Positions 45,134 to 54,140 of a DNA stretch of 64,000 bases are shown here, in pieces. Every line of letters starts with the position of its first letter. Position 1 is the first letter of the stretch. A program made the translations under genes and the position numbers. The notes beneath the pieces are model-generated. The model did not search any database. It saw only the letters and a list, made by a program, of their open reading frames with translations, and was not told where the DNA came from. The DNA is from Lysinibacillus composti (GTDB taxonomy: Bacteria > Bacillota > Bacilli > Bacillales_A > Planococcaceae): assembly GCF_016908465.1 (NCBI RefSeq), contig NZ_JAFBDY010000017.1, positions 1 to 64,000 on the forward strand. The letters are read 5' to 3'.

Positions 45134-45230
45134 TAGTTGCTACCTTAGTAACTAACATTTTATCAAAATCGATTGATAATTTTCAAACGATTCTGATATA
45201 CTTATAACAGTAGTTACTTTGGTAGTCACT
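45134..45230. promoter_or_regulatory. Duplicated operator and promoter between trmB and lysE genes
   Basis: TAGTTACTTTGGTAGTCACT (45211-45230) and, inverted at 45134-45154, TAGTTACTAAGGTAGCAACTA are two copies of one sequence, each overlapping a start region. Between them lies TTGATA (45173-45178), 18 bases, TATACT (45197-45202), directed toward the exporter, so the second copy covers the transcription start. Binding by the TrmB protein is inferred. Confidence 0.6.
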
Positions 45231-45254
45231 GTTAGAGAAGGAAGGAAAAACTAT

Positions 45255-45884
45255 ATGGATGGCTTATTAATGTACGTTTCTATCGCAGCAATGATGGTTA
45301 TTATACCTGGAGTAGATACAATGCTTCTGGTAAAAAATACGCTCAGTTACGGTCCAAAAGCTGGACGTTATACGGTTCTTGGAATGGCAACGGGACTTTC
45401 TTTTTGGACGCTTATTGCTATTCTAGGGTTATCGGTTGTCATTGCAAAGTCTGTCATTCTTTTTAGTACAATAAAATATTTGGGAGCTGCTTACTTAATT
45501 TATTTGGGTATAAAAAGTTTCTTTACTAAAAGTGTGTTTTCTCTAGAGGCAATTCAAGAACAAGCTAATGCACCTACCAATTCTTCAAGCCGGCATAATA
45601 AAGGGTCCTTTATGCAAGCCTTACTTAGTAATATACTTAATCCAAAGACTGTTTTGGTATATATAACAATCATGCCTCAATTTATCGATTTGAGCGAAAA
45701 TGTAAATCAGCAATTAATTGTGTTAGCATCAATCCTTACTTTACTCGCTGTAATATGGTTTTTAACTCTTGTTTTTGTAATTGATTACGCAAAAAAGTGG
45801 TTGAATCACTCGAAATTCCAGAAAGTATTTCAAAAATCAACTGGCTTAATTTTAGTAGGGTTTGGTATTAAAACTGGCATTTAA
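45255..45884 (+). CDS. LysE/RhtB family exporter
   Basis: 209 residues with six membrane helices. The family signature PGVDTMLLVKNTLSYGPKAG follows helix 1. Members export amino acids such as lysine, threonine and homoserine; specificity cannot be read from sequence. The frame opens at 45219, but AGAAGGAAGG lies about 10 bases before the ATG at 45255. The leader contains one of the two operator copies. Confidence 0.9.
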   Translation: MDGLLMYVSIAAMMVIIPGVDTMLLVKNTLSYGPKAGRYTVLGMATGLSFWTLIAILGLSVVIAKSVILFSTIKYLGAAYLIYLGIKSFFTKSVFSLEAIQEQANAPTNSSSRHNKGSFMQALLSNILNPKTVLVYITIMPQFIDLSENVNQQLIVLASILTLLAVIWFLTLVFVIDYAKKWLNHSKFQKVFQKSTGLILVGFGIKTGI

Positions 45885-45989
45885 ATTAACTGATTAATAT
45901 AATTTGAATCTCTTTGTTCAAAAATTCGAATGGTTTTTTTTAGCATATTTGTTATTTCATCAAAATGATCTTAGAAAACAATATACAAT

Positions 45990-46030
45990 AAAGGGCGCAA
46001 TTCTTAAGGAAATGCGCCCTTTACTTGAAG
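45990..46030 (+). terminator. Terminator of the exporter gene, repeat-like
   Basis: AAAGGGCGCAATTTC-like arm (45990-46003) pairs with GAAATGCGCCCTTT, then ACTTGAAGAAAT. It has both the terminator form and the GCGC plus TTGAAG tail of the dispersed repeat. Confidence 0.7.
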
Positions 46031-46034
46031 AAAT

Positions 46035-46305
46035 TTATTCGATACTATTCATACAAAGAATGCTACTGTGTCTCACTAAATTTTTTAAAATTTGTATTAA
46101 CAACCCTAATATTATTCCGATAAGCAGAAATAATATAGATAAAAAAACAGGACCGAGTAACACACCAAGATAACGATTCGACGTTAATTAAGATTTCTAA
46201 TAGTATGAAAAGTATTCCTCTAAGTTATTTTCCATTTAGAAGCTGTCCAAAAGCAGGGAATGCAATATTCCAAAGGACTATTTCTATTTGTTTTTCTTTG
46301 GACAT
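46035..46305 (-). pseudogene. Decayed small membrane protein gene
   Basis: ATG at 46305 (AGGAAGTGAG upstream) starts MSKEKQIEIVLWNIAFPAFG, QLLNGK, then TAA where a Tyr is expected (NGKYLRGILF...); ILFILLEILINVES continues in the same frame and then a shift leads into LLGPVFLSILFLLIGIILGL in another frame, ending at 46035. Stop codon plus frame change make this a pseudogene of a small polytopic protein. A GQLLNGKYLKGI-like motif occurs in a family of small Bacillus membrane proteins. Confidence 0.65.
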
Positions 46306-46339
46306 TCACTCACTTCCTATTAATTAACCATTCAGTATT

Positions 46340-47362
46340 TCACCTATTTCGATCCTTACTTTTCGCTAATTGCTCTTTATCCATTGTTCCTGGTGGCTGT
46401 TCTAACCATTCATTTTGAACCATTATATCCGCACCATCTTTCGCATATTGCCCGATTTCGATTGATAAACGCTCATAATTTATGGCTAAATCACTTCGTT
46501 GACTTGCAGCAGCTGCCGTTGCATAATTCCCCATACCTATTGCACTTAACAATGACATGTGGTACATGATTAATTTCTCAGAAAATGGTGGTGTCGTTGA
46601 GTCCGTAATACAAACATCTGATGAGGCTGGGACTGGTGTATCGTTATCTAATAGCAACTGTGTAAATATTTGAATATGCTTTTTTGAAGTATCACTTCCT
46701 CTTAACATCCACTTTTTAACTTTTCCCGTTGATGCTGTTTGGGCAAAACTTAACGCAAGTTTACTCCCTAGATTGTTAGTTTTTATATTCATAAATAAGT
46801 AAGATATTTCCACTGCATTTAGTGGTCTCTTTCTATTAAATGGATTTAATCCTGTAAAGTATTTTTTACTGTCAACAAAGTCAGTTTTAGTTGGATAAGG
46901 AATATAAGGAGGTCTCACAAAGAGTCCTTTTGAAAGAGATATATCCGCACCAGTTTCATATAAGTTCGATGTTTCTGTAAGTGCTTCCATGAAATAGGCC
47001 CTTATATCTTTTCTAGCACTCATTCCAATAAAGCCACCATATGCAAGTAAACCTGCTCTTACGGTATGGCCAATATAATCGAGCATAAATGAATCTGTGT
47101 ATAAACGAGGGGCATTCAGATTTACATCTTCATTTGTAAATCCTGTTGGTAATGGGAGTTGTTCCTTTTGAAAGATGCTTGTGAGTTTCTCAATGTGAGT
47201 AGACGCAAGGTTATAACTCTGTTGAATAATCGAACGGATTTCTTGATCTTCTACATGTTTTAGAAAATAGCCTAAAACACATTTGGACATACTATCATTT
47301 ATATAAGCAGTCCAAATAGAAGCAATTTCAGCCGACGTTAGTTGAATATGATGTTCAGTCAT
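46340..47362 (-). CDS. DUF3231 protein
   Basis: 340 residues containing two copies of the DUF3231 four-helix bundle (about 1-165 and 175-330), a ferritin-like arrangement related to CotF-type spore proteins. Segments such as LTSAEIASIWTAYINDSMSK and LNAVEISYLFMNIKTNN begin the two halves. The frame opens nine codons earlier; TTGGAGGAAAC before the ATG at 47362 decides the start. Function unknown. Confidence 0.88.
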   Translation of the reverse strand: MTEHHIQLTSAEIASIWTAYINDSMSKCVLGYFLKHVEDQEIRSIIQQSYNLASTHIEKLTSIFQKEQLPLPTGFTNEDVNLNAPRLYTDSFMLDYIGHTVRAGLLAYGGFIGMSARKDIRAYFMEALTETSNLYETGADISLSKGLFVRPPYIPYPTKTDFVDSKKYFTGLNPFNRKRPLNAVEISYLFMNIKTNNLGSKLALSFAQTASTGKVKKWMLRGSDTSKKHIQIFTQLLLDNDTPVPASSDVCITDSTTPPFSEKLIMYHMSLLSAIGMGNYATAAAASQRSDLAINYERLSIEIGQYAKDGADIMVQNEWLEQPPGTMDKEQLAKSKDRNR

Positions 47363-47523
47363 AATTTGTTTCCTCCAAGAAAGTTTCATGTTTAGTTAGT
47401 CTTCTCGGGAATCAAATTATTATAACTGAGCCAAGGAACAATTTCCCTTGAGGTCTTCATGACTTATAAGACTTCCTAATAAAGAATTCTCTTATCCAAG
47501 AATTTTAGCCTTTAAATGCAAAA

Positions 47524-47570
47524 GAGCGCGATTTAAAATGAACGCGCCCGATTGATTAATAAAACAATAT
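47524..47570. repeat. Hairpin-tail repeat
   Basis: GCGCG-ATTTAAAATGAA-CGCGC followed by CCGATTGATTAATAAA. It directly follows the GNAT gene stop and overlaps its 3' end by one base. Confidence 0.6.
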
Positions 47571-48022
47571 TAAATTTCCTTTTTAAAAGAAGTTAAAGAT
47601 ATGCGTTCTGCTATTCTTTTTTCTTCTGTTTTTATAAATCCATTTTTCAAATAGAAGGTCACTGCTGGTATATTCTTGGATCCAGTTGACACTATTATTG
47701 TTTCAAAATCAACAAAATTGCTTTCAATGAAATCCAATAAAATTTTGGCAATTCCTTTTCTGAAGTGTTTTGGATGCACCATTAACCAATGTATGTCAAT
47801 GATACCTTTCTCTGTTTTTATAGAAATAACTCCGCATAATTCTTCATTTAAGTAATAACCATAGAAAGTCTCTTCGCATTGCTTCAACGTTTCTACTGTG
47901 TCTTTTAATGGCGGCAATTCATAAAAGTCAATCATTTCAGCCTCTATCTTATATGAAGGAATTTGAATGTTTAATACTTCTCTAGCAAGTTTAGGGTTAG
48001 TAATATCAATTTTTTTAATCAA
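47570..48022 (-). CDS. GNAT family acetyltransferase
   Basis: 150 residues. Motif A is VHPKHFRKGIAKILLDFIES with the acetyl-CoA loop RKGIA, and the C-terminal AVTFYLKNGFIKTEE is motif B. Substrate unknown. The start is TTG with GGAGAG upstream. Confidence 0.85.
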   Translation of the reverse strand: MIKKIDITNPKLAREVLNIQIPSYKIEAEMIDFYELPPLKDTVETLKQCEETFYGYYLNEELCGVISIKTEKGIIDIHWLMVHPKHFRKGIAKILLDFIESNFVDFETIIVSTGSKNIPAVTFYLKNGFIKTEEKRIAERISLTSFKKEI

Positions 48023-48155
48023 TGCATCTCTCCATTTACTTTACTATTGAATAAAAATTAGTTTAAGTACCAATCTTCACAACCCTATCTAAACTTAAAT
48101 TTAGATACCAATATTCTCATTAAATGTCGTTCATTAAATGACCCTATCAAATAAG

Positions 48156-48228
48156 ACGCATTTCTAAATGAACGCGACTTGATTGTTGAAGATCATCATT
48201 ATCCACTAAAGACCCCTTTAACGAAACA
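48156..48228. repeat. Hairpin-tail repeat, longest tail
   Basis: CGCATTT...AAATGAACGCG hairpin, then GATTGTTGAAGATCATCATT and ACTAAAGACCCCTTTAACGA. This copy shows the tail most completely. Confidence 0.65.
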
Positions 48229-48264
48229 AATTCTGATTTAACATTAAGTTGATTTCAGATTTTT

Positions 48265-48594
48265 TTATGCTATTGGTGTTCCATTTTTAACAGGTTGATC
48301 TGGTTTTAATAGTACCACGTCATCTTCTCCTGGGACGCCTCCAATTACCAATACCTCAGATTTAAAGCCTGCAATACGCCTTGGAGGGAAATTTACTACT
48401 GCCACTACTTGACTTCCAATAAGTTGTTCTGGTTTATATCTTCGTGTAATTTGTGCTGAAGACTGCTTAATGCCCATCTCCCCAAAATCAATTTCTAATT
48501 TTATTGCAGGTTTTCTTGCTTCAGGAAAAAATTCCGCCTTAACAACAGTACCAATACGGATATCCAATTTCAAAAAGTCCTCAATCGTTGCCAT
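48265..48594 (-). CDS. csaA: CsaA, tRNA-binding-domain chaperone
   Basis: 109 residues, an OB-fold of the EMAP/tRNA-binding class. [38 protein letters not shown] and [20 protein letters not shown] are the CsaA signatures. CsaA acts as a secretion-related chaperone in B. subtilis. Single gene. Confidence 0.95.
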   Translation of the reverse strand: MATIEDFLKLDIRIGTVVKAEFFPEARKPAIKLEIDFGEMGIKQSSAQITRRYKPEQLIGSQVVAVVNFPPRRIAGFKSEVLVIGGVPGEDDVVLLKPDQPVKNGTPIA

Positions 48595-48965
48595 TCAACA
48601 ACCCTCCATTTTCTTACAGTTATTTTAATTTTAACTCATTACTTATTATGATTAAAGGTTATTGAACAAACGCTTTACATCAGTATACATAGTCAAGGTA
48701 ATATCTTATTTGATAGTAAAGCTTCAAAAATTTCTAACCCCCTTTACATAAAGAAAGACACTCTCCCTATTTAAGGAAAGCGTCCTATTATGGAATAAGC
48801 TACTGCTTAATGACTTCGCATAAGATTTAAAATACATTTATAATAGTGTGGAAATATTCTGGGGATGAGATATTCTTCAAAGTATTTTTTATTTAACAAG
48901 GATCCTTGAAAAATCATCCTTCTTCATAATGATTGCTTCAAAAAGTCTTTTATTTTTTAATTCTT
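48595..48965. other. Gene-free stretch
   Basis: 370 bases without a gene. A weak hairpin, GACACTCTCCCT with AGGAAAGCGTC (48758-48785), followed by ATTATGGAATAAG, resembles the dispersed repeat. Nothing else seen. Confidence 0.45.
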
Positions 48966-49793
48966 TTAAATACGACTATCTTTTAAAAAGCGGATACTAT
49001 CTATTTTCCATGCATCTGCGGGAGAAAAACGGAATAAGTAAATATCCCCTTTAAAATATTTTTTTTCTTCTGAATTATTACTTACCCATTCGATTTCAAC
49101 TGGCACTTGAAGACTTAGTTGATTTACTAGGTCTTCAACAGGAAAATTAGATAAACGTTTCAAATTTATATTTTCAATCGATTGAAAATGATCTTTCCAG
49201 TCAATTTGCTGATGGGAAATGGTCGAGATGATCCGGGAATCCTGCTGCTTAATTCCAGCTACATATGCATTAATTAGTTCAAACGGGTCTGCGCCGGTAA
49301 CATACTCTTCAAGTTTGCCTGCTGCTTTTAAAATCATGAGTTTATGTGATAAATCCATAGAGTTTGTGCTGTGGGTCTTACTTCCATAAAAATGGATGCA
49401 AAAATGACCAGGAAAATTATTATTTAATGCACCAGCACCATGTGGCATCCCATGCATTGAAGCCGCAATCCATCGATCTTGATGAATGACTATAATAGCT
49501 CTTCGTTTCCAGCTCCATTTGCCGCCATATATCTCTTTCATTATTATCGTATCTTTTGAGGTCAAGGGCTGAACGTCCGCATGGCGGTTTCCTGCACGTC
49601 GCTGCACCTTAAACTTTTTCCCTGTTTCCACATCCAATACTGTAAACTTGCTGTACTTTGGCAAAATTTCATGCACTTTTTCCCAAGGGAGCATTTCAAT
49701 CTCAATGCCCACACCTTCATCTTTTGCTAAAACATTGGAACAATTAATGAATAAGGTAATTGTTAAAAGAATGACTGTAATAACAGATCGCAT
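48966..49793 (-). CDS. Secreted protein with an L,D-transpeptidase-like signature
   Basis: About 275 residues. A signal peptide (MRSVITVILLTITLFINCSN) is followed by FTVLDVETGKKFKVQRRAGN and then HGMPHGAGALNNNFPGHFCI. The spacing of HG (117-118), then GH-x-C (His133, Cys135 in the longer frame) matches the YkuD signature HGT(P)...SHGC(I/V)R, with Phe and His replacing Gly and Arg. This suggests a diverged L,D-transpeptidase or related Cys enzyme acting on peptidoglycan, an inference. The C-terminal 100 residues are unlike known modules. GTG 49802 is an alternative start. Confidence 0.6.
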   Translation of the reverse strand: MRSVITVILLTITLFINCSNVLAKDEGVGIEIEMLPWEKVHEILPKYSKFTVLDVETGKKFKVQRRAGNRHADVQPLTSKDTIIMKEIYGGKWSWKRRAIIVIHQDRWIAASMHGMPHGAGALNNNFPGHFCIHFYGSKTHSTNSMDLSHKLMILKAAGKLEEYVTGADPFELINAYVAGIKQQDSRIISTISHQQIDWKDHFQSIENINLKRLSNFPVEDLVNQLSLQVPVEIEWVSNNSEEKKYFKGDIYLFRFSPADAWKIDSIRFLKDSRI

Positions 49794-50049
49794 TTTTCCC
49801 ACTCAATTTCATTAGATTTTGAAAAAGCTTTTGCTTAAAAAAAGTTTTCCTAAAATAGTTGGATGTATTCATCACTTACCATAATTATTTAAAGAGCAAT
49901 GTGAAAATCTAATAAAAAACGAGAAGCGAAGAGATGAAATGATTGATTAGCAGTGTAAAAAAGTTTCATTATTTTGTACCTTAATTTTAAACAATGGCAC
50001 AAGATTGTTGTATATTAATACAAATTTAAGACTAAATAAATATGTAAAC

Positions 50050-50087
50050 ATAAAAACACTGCTCAACTATGGTAGCTAAGCAATGTT
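50050..50087 (-). terminator. Terminator of the flavin oxidase gene
   Basis: On the minus strand AAACATTGCTTAGC pairs with GTTGAGCAGTGTTTTTATG. Confidence 0.75.
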
Positions 50088-50090
50088 TGA

Positions 50091-51200
50091 TTAAAATCGA
50101 TTCAATTTGAATAGCTCGTTAGATAATTGTGGCTTGCCATCTGTCACCATTTGAGCAAGCATTTCGCCGATTGCACTACTGAACTTAAAGCCATGACCAG
50201 AGAAACCGGTTGCTACAATAACATTTGATTGTTCTGGGAGAAAATCAATAATAAAATGTTCATCCGGTGTCATTGTATATTTACATACTTTTCCTTCTTT
50301 TAATGTTCCGACTTGTGGCATATATGTAGCAAGAAACTGTCGTAAATCGGCTGTATCGGAGACGTCAAATTCACGCAACGCTTTATCTGGATTAACAGTT
50401 TCACCTCCATCATGACGCCCGATTTTAAAGCCAGCACCATTTATGCTAGGGAAGCCGTAGTAACACTCGTTACTAAGTTCCACTGCAAAGGCCGGGAAGT
50501 TTGCTTCGCCGTACAATGCTTCCTCGGCTTCAAACCAAGCAAATGTTTTTCGAATCGGGTTGAGTGGTAAATTGTATTGTTGTAATAGCTTTTTTGTCCA
50601 AGCTCCTGCACATATGATACAACTATCTGCTTCATATGTATTATTTGCTGTTGTTACTTTAACTGTATTACCAAAAGCAATATGTTGTACAGACTCATTT
50701 ATGCGAACCTTAGCCCCTTCATTAATTGCTAGCTCTTTATATGCAGCAACACAGTCCTCTACACGAAGAACACCCGATGTCGGTTCAAATGCAGCTATCA
50801 TATTGTCTCCAACTTGAATACCTGGCCAACGTTTCATAATTTCTTCGGCATTTAATATCTCAAGTGGTAAATCATACTTTTTAGCACTTTCAATCACAGT
50901 ATGTATGAAAGGATTGTCATTGTCTCCAATATTGGCAACACCTGTTCGTAGTAGTAAATGCTTATTTACTTGTTGTTCTAACTGTTGCCAAAGTGTTGCG
51001 GCGCGTAAAGCAAGTGGGACATATTCGACTCCTTCACCGTAAGCATAGCGAATAATCCGTGTTTCACCATGATGGTTACCGTTTGTATGAGGTGGATTAA
51101 ATGCATCAATGGCACATACCCTTTTTCCAGCCTTCGTTAAAAAATAAGCTGCAGCCATCCCCATTGACCCAGCTCCAACAATAATGCAATCAAATTTCAT
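50091..51200 (-). CDS. Sarcosine oxidase / N-methyltryptophan oxidase type flavoenzyme
   Basis: 369 residues, monomeric sarcosine oxidase family (B. sp. SoxA, E. coli SolA). The FAD loop VGAGSMGMAAAYFL, the conserved PHTNGNHHGETRIIRYAYGE, the active-site Lys259 and the flavin-linking Cys306 (KVCKYTMTPDEHF) are all present, as is GFSGHGFKFS. It oxidises a secondary amine with O2, releasing H2O2 and aldehyde. N-methyl amino acid is the likely substrate; sarcosine or N-methyltryptophan cannot be told apart here. Single gene. Confidence 0.92.
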   Translation of the reverse strand: MKFDCIIVGAGSMGMAAAYFLTKAGKRVCAIDAFNPPHTNGNHHGETRIIRYAYGEGVEYVPLALRAATLWQQLEQQVNKHLLLRTGVANIGDNDNPFIHTVIESAKKYDLPLEILNAEEIMKRWPGIQVGDNMIAAFEPTSGVLRVEDCVAAYKELAINEGAKVRINESVQHIAFGNTVKVTTANNTYEADSCIICAGAWTKKLLQQYNLPLNPIRKTFAWFEAEEALYGEANFPAFAVELSNECYYGFPSINGAGFKIGRHDGGETVNPDKALREFDVSDTADLRQFLATYMPQVGTLKEGKVCKYTMTPDEHFIIDFLPEQSNVIVATGFSGHGFKFSSAIGEMLAQMVTDGKPQLSNELFKLNRF

Positions 51201-51640
51201 GTGTTATCACAACTTTCTGTTTTTTTATTTATTATATCGCTATTATATATATGAAAGAAAATAGAATTACTATTATTCAATAACTGAAGAGAGGAACTTG
51301 CTTCTATGCAGTTCCTCTTCTTTATATCTAACTATCTATTTTTTCAAACCTCTTAGGCTTGCATTTCTACATAGTTTCTCCACCACTTCTTTTTTACTGC
51401 CATATTAAAACAACTTTATATTTTAAATGGAAGCATGCTAGTTCATGTTTTCCTGTTTTCCTTCTTTTTTGCGATAGTACATGTAATTAATTGAAGGTAA
51501 TAAATTAAGAAAGAAATTATTATCATTTTTCAGAATTTTTATTCTATTACCTTCTCCAATTTGTTTTAATAGATAGTAAAGAAAGTTTAGTCATCTATGA
51601 ATAACGAACCCAAATTTGACTAATGGAGGTGCAGTTTAAT
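51201..51640. other. Gene-free stretch before the sigma-54 activator
   Basis: 440 bases, AT-rich. A hairpin at 51290-51325 (AGAGGAACT with AGTTCCTCT, then TCTTT) has terminator form on the plus strand but no gene before it. The promoter of the activator gene should lie near 51540-51600. Confidence 0.45.
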
Positions 51641-52978
51641 TTGTTAAAGCAAAAGACTGAACAAGAACTGCTGAAAAAGATTATCGAGCATTCTTTTGAT
51701 GAGATTTTTATTACTGATGAGCACGGTATGGTATTTGAGGTAAGCCCATCTTGCTATGATTTGTACGGTGTAACCCCGGACGAGATCATAGGGAATAATG
51801 TTTACTCATTGGAAGATAGAGGAATTCTAAATCCTTCTGTTTCAGCCTTAATAATCAAAAACCAAAAACCTGTCACTATTATTCAAGAAACACAAATGGG
51901 AAAAAAGGTCTTGGTCTCAGGGTATCCAATTTTTTCTGAAGGGAAATTAAAGCATGCGTTGAGCTTTTCGAGGGATATCACGGAACTAGAGACACTCAAG
52001 GAACGAAATGAACAAGTAGCAGAGACACTTGAAATCTATAAAAAAGAAGTTGAGAGGATTAAAAATCTAGAGTCTTTCTTATTCCAAAATGCAAAGATGA
52101 ACGAGATTATGAATGTCGTATCAAAAGTGGCCAATCTGGATGTGATTGTCCTTATCGAGGGGGAATCAGGGGTCGGAAAAAGTAGGATTGCTCAACTACT
52201 TCATAGTCAATCGTTTAGAGCCGAAGAGCCATTTATTGAAGTTAACTGTGGAGCAATTCCGGAGGCGTTATTTGAATCGGAACTGTTTGGCTATGATGAA
52301 GGTGCCTTTACAGGGGCTAAACGAGGAGGAAAACCAGGATACTTCGAGTTAGCCAAGTCTGGCACTATCTTCTTAGATGAAATCGCAGAGCTTCCTGCTA
52401 ATCTTCAAGTAAAATTGCTGTCCGTCCTTCAAAACCGTAAAGTCACAAGGATTGGCGGCCACCGTAGCTTTAATCTTGATTGCCGTATTATTTGCGCCAC
52501 GAACCAAAATTTAAAAGAGATGGTAGTTCAGAAAAGGTTCAGGGAAGATCTCTATTACCGTATCGATGTTGTCAAACTTTTTATTCCACCTCTAAGGGAA
52601 AGAAAAGAAGAAATTCTCACGCTTATCTATGAATTTACGAAGGAATTTAACCAGAAGTATAGTCTCAACAAAAGATTTTCTACACAGATGCTTGAATTCC
52701 TAAGTCAAAAAGAATGGCTAGGAAATGTACGAGAGCTTCGCAACTTTGTTGAAAAAACAATTATCACATCAAATGTTGATATCATCAATATCCCCCATCA
52801 AGAATCTAACCAAAAACATAATGAAAGTTCCCTTTCTTCGTATTTGGAAGCAGTAGAAAAGGAATATATACAGCGTATGTATAAAGATTACCCTAACAGC
52901 ATTTTGTTGGCGAAAGCCTTAAATATTAGCCAATCCACGGCTAATCGTAAAATTCAAAAGTACATCCAAAATCGTTGA
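51641..52978 (+). CDS. Sigma-54-dependent activator with PAS domain
   Basis: About 445 residues: PAS domain (about 15-125), short coiled coil, AAA+ sigma-54 interaction domain (Walker A GESGVGKS at 180-187 in the longer frame; GAFTGA loop at 227-232; IFLDEI) and a C-terminal Fis-type helix-turn-helix (SILLAKALNISQSTANRKIQ). It resembles TyrR/RocR/PrdR-type metabolic activators and should switch on the -24/-12 promoter just downstream. The ATG at 51623 has no ribosome binding site, whereas TGGAGGTG lies about 10 bases before TTG 51641. Confidence 0.9.
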   Translation: MLKQKTEQELLKKIIEHSFDEIFITDEHGMVFEVSPSCYDLYGVTPDEIIGNNVYSLEDRGILNPSVSALIIKNQKPVTIIQETQMGKKVLVSGYPIFSEGKLKHALSFSRDITELETLKERNEQVAETLEIYKKEVERIKNLESFLFQNAKMNEIMNVVSKVANLDVIVLIEGESGVGKSRIAQLLHSQSFRAEEPFIEVNCGAIPEALFESELFGYDEGAFTGAKRGGKPGYFELAKSGTIFLDEIAELPANLQVKLLSVLQNRKVTRIGGHRSFNLDCRIICATNQNLKEMVVQKRFREDLYYRIDVVKLFIPPLRERKEEILTLIYEFTKEFNQKYSLNKRFSTQMLEFLSQKEWLGNVRELRNFVEKTIITSNVDIINIPHQESNQKHNESSLSSYLEAVEKEYIQRMYKDYPNSILLAKALNISQSTANRKIQKYIQNR

Positions 52979-52994
52979 TAGTCAAAAATGACTA
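52979..52994. promoter_or_regulatory. Palindrome TAGTCA-AAAA-TGACTA, candidate activator site
   Basis: A perfect 6-bp inverted repeat overlapping the TGA end of the activator gene, about 50 bases upstream of the -24 box and 75 upstream of the start point, a suitable place for an upstream activating sequence. The same TAGTCA-N4-TGACTA occurs twice around the promoter at 60.5 kb. Confidence 0.55.
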
Positions 52995-53034
52995 ACGATT
53001 CCGCATTATTACCCGATTTAATCGCATTCTTTGT

Positions 53035-53051
53035 TTGGCATGGTTCTTGCT
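53035..53051 (+). promoter_or_regulatory. Sigma-54 promoter
   Basis: TTGGCATGGTTCTTGCT: GG at 53037-53038 and GC at 53049-53050, exactly 12 bases apart, with the flanking TTGGCA and TTGC of the consensus. It lies 40 bases upstream of the ureohydrolase gene. Confidence 0.9.
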
Positions 53052-53089
53052 TTAATTTAAGCAAATCCATTTTTTAAGGGGGACTTTTC

Positions 53090-54079
53090 ATGTCAAAGAA
53101 ATATGTGCCAGTTGATTCACAAGTTTATCCACGATTTAGCGGTATTAAGACCTTTATGAGATTGCCACATGTACAAACAACAGAAGATATTGATTTTGCA
53201 GTGATTGGGGTTCCATTTGATACTGGCGCAAGCTTTGCAATTGGTACACGATTTGGTCCGGAAGCAGTCCGCTCTATGTCAGCGCTTATCCGTCCTTACA
53301 ATCCAGGTTTAGAAATCGATATTTTTGAATATTGCTCTGGTGTTGACTACGGAGACCTTGCTGTAAACCCTGGATATATAGAGGATTCTTATCAATTAAT
53401 TGAATCTCAACTTGAACCACTACTAGCCAATGATGTAGTTCCTATCTTAATCGGTGGGGATCATTCTGTTTCACTTCCACATCTGCGGGCAATGGCTAAT
53501 CGGTATGGAAAAATTAGCTTGGTTCACTTTGATTCGCATGGAGATACTTGGGATTCTTATTTTGGAAAGAAATACACTCATGGGACAGTATTTCGCCGGG
53601 CCGCTGAAGAAGGGATTGTTGATACGTCAAAATCCATCCAGATTGGTATGAGAGGAAGCCTCTACAAACCACAAGATATAAAAGATGCCGAAGATTTAGG
53701 CTATAAAGTTATTACAACTCACACATTAAAAGGCATGACTCCAACAGAATTAGGTGATGCAATTAAAGAAAGAGTCGGGAATAACCCTGTCTTCGTAAGC
53801 TTTGATGTTGATTTTCTGGACCCTGTTTTTGCCCCAGGAACTGGAACACCTGAAGTTGGTGGGTTCAGCACATATGATGCCCAGCAATTTGTTCGACAGT
53901 TAAAGGGATTAAATATCGTAGGATTTGATTGTGTCGAAGTCCTTCCTGATCGTGATCCTGCAAAAGTTACTAGCCTTGCAGCAGCTAATGTGTGCTTCGA
54001 ATTTATTTCATTAGTCGCTTGGAATAAAAGAGCAATCCCACAAAACAGCTCACCAAGTGAAAGTGTTATTCAAGGATAA
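53090..54079 (+). CDS. Ureohydrolase (agmatinase / guanidinobutyrase family)
   Basis: 329 residues. It hydrolyses a guanidino compound to urea and an amine. The binuclear metal ligands are complete: His125 (GGDHS), Asp148, His150, Asp152 (HFDSHGDTWD), Asp239 and Asp241 (SFDVDFLDP), with Glu283. GTGTPEVGG is kept. The replacement of the usual HFDAHTD by HFDSHGDTWD is seen in guanidinobutyrase and guanidinopropionase relatives, so agmatine is not certain as substrate. First gene after the sigma-54 promoter. AAGGGGGAC precedes the ATG. Confidence 0.9.
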   Translation: MSKKYVPVDSQVYPRFSGIKTFMRLPHVQTTEDIDFAVIGVPFDTGASFAIGTRFGPEAVRSMSALIRPYNPGLEIDIFEYCSGVDYGDLAVNPGYIEDSYQLIESQLEPLLANDVVPILIGGDHSVSLPHLRAMANRYGKISLVHFDSHGDTWDSYFGKKYTHGTVFRRAAEEGIVDTSKSIQIGMRGSLYKPQDIKDAEDLGYKVITTHTLKGMTPTELGDAIKERVGNNPVFVSFDVDFLDPVFAPGTGTPEVGGFSTYDAQQFVRQLKGLNIVGFDCVEVLPDRDPAKVTSLAAANVCFEFISLVAWNKRAIPQNSSPSESVIQG

Positions 54080-54140
54080 GTTACCTAAACAATTGTAAGC
54101 ACAAATACAAATAACGTTCTAAAAAGGAAAGGAGCTTTTG

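Noticed and set aside
6764-48785. The repeated hairpins as a CRISPR array
   Set aside because: Copies are kilobases apart, not regularly spaced, and there are no cas genes.
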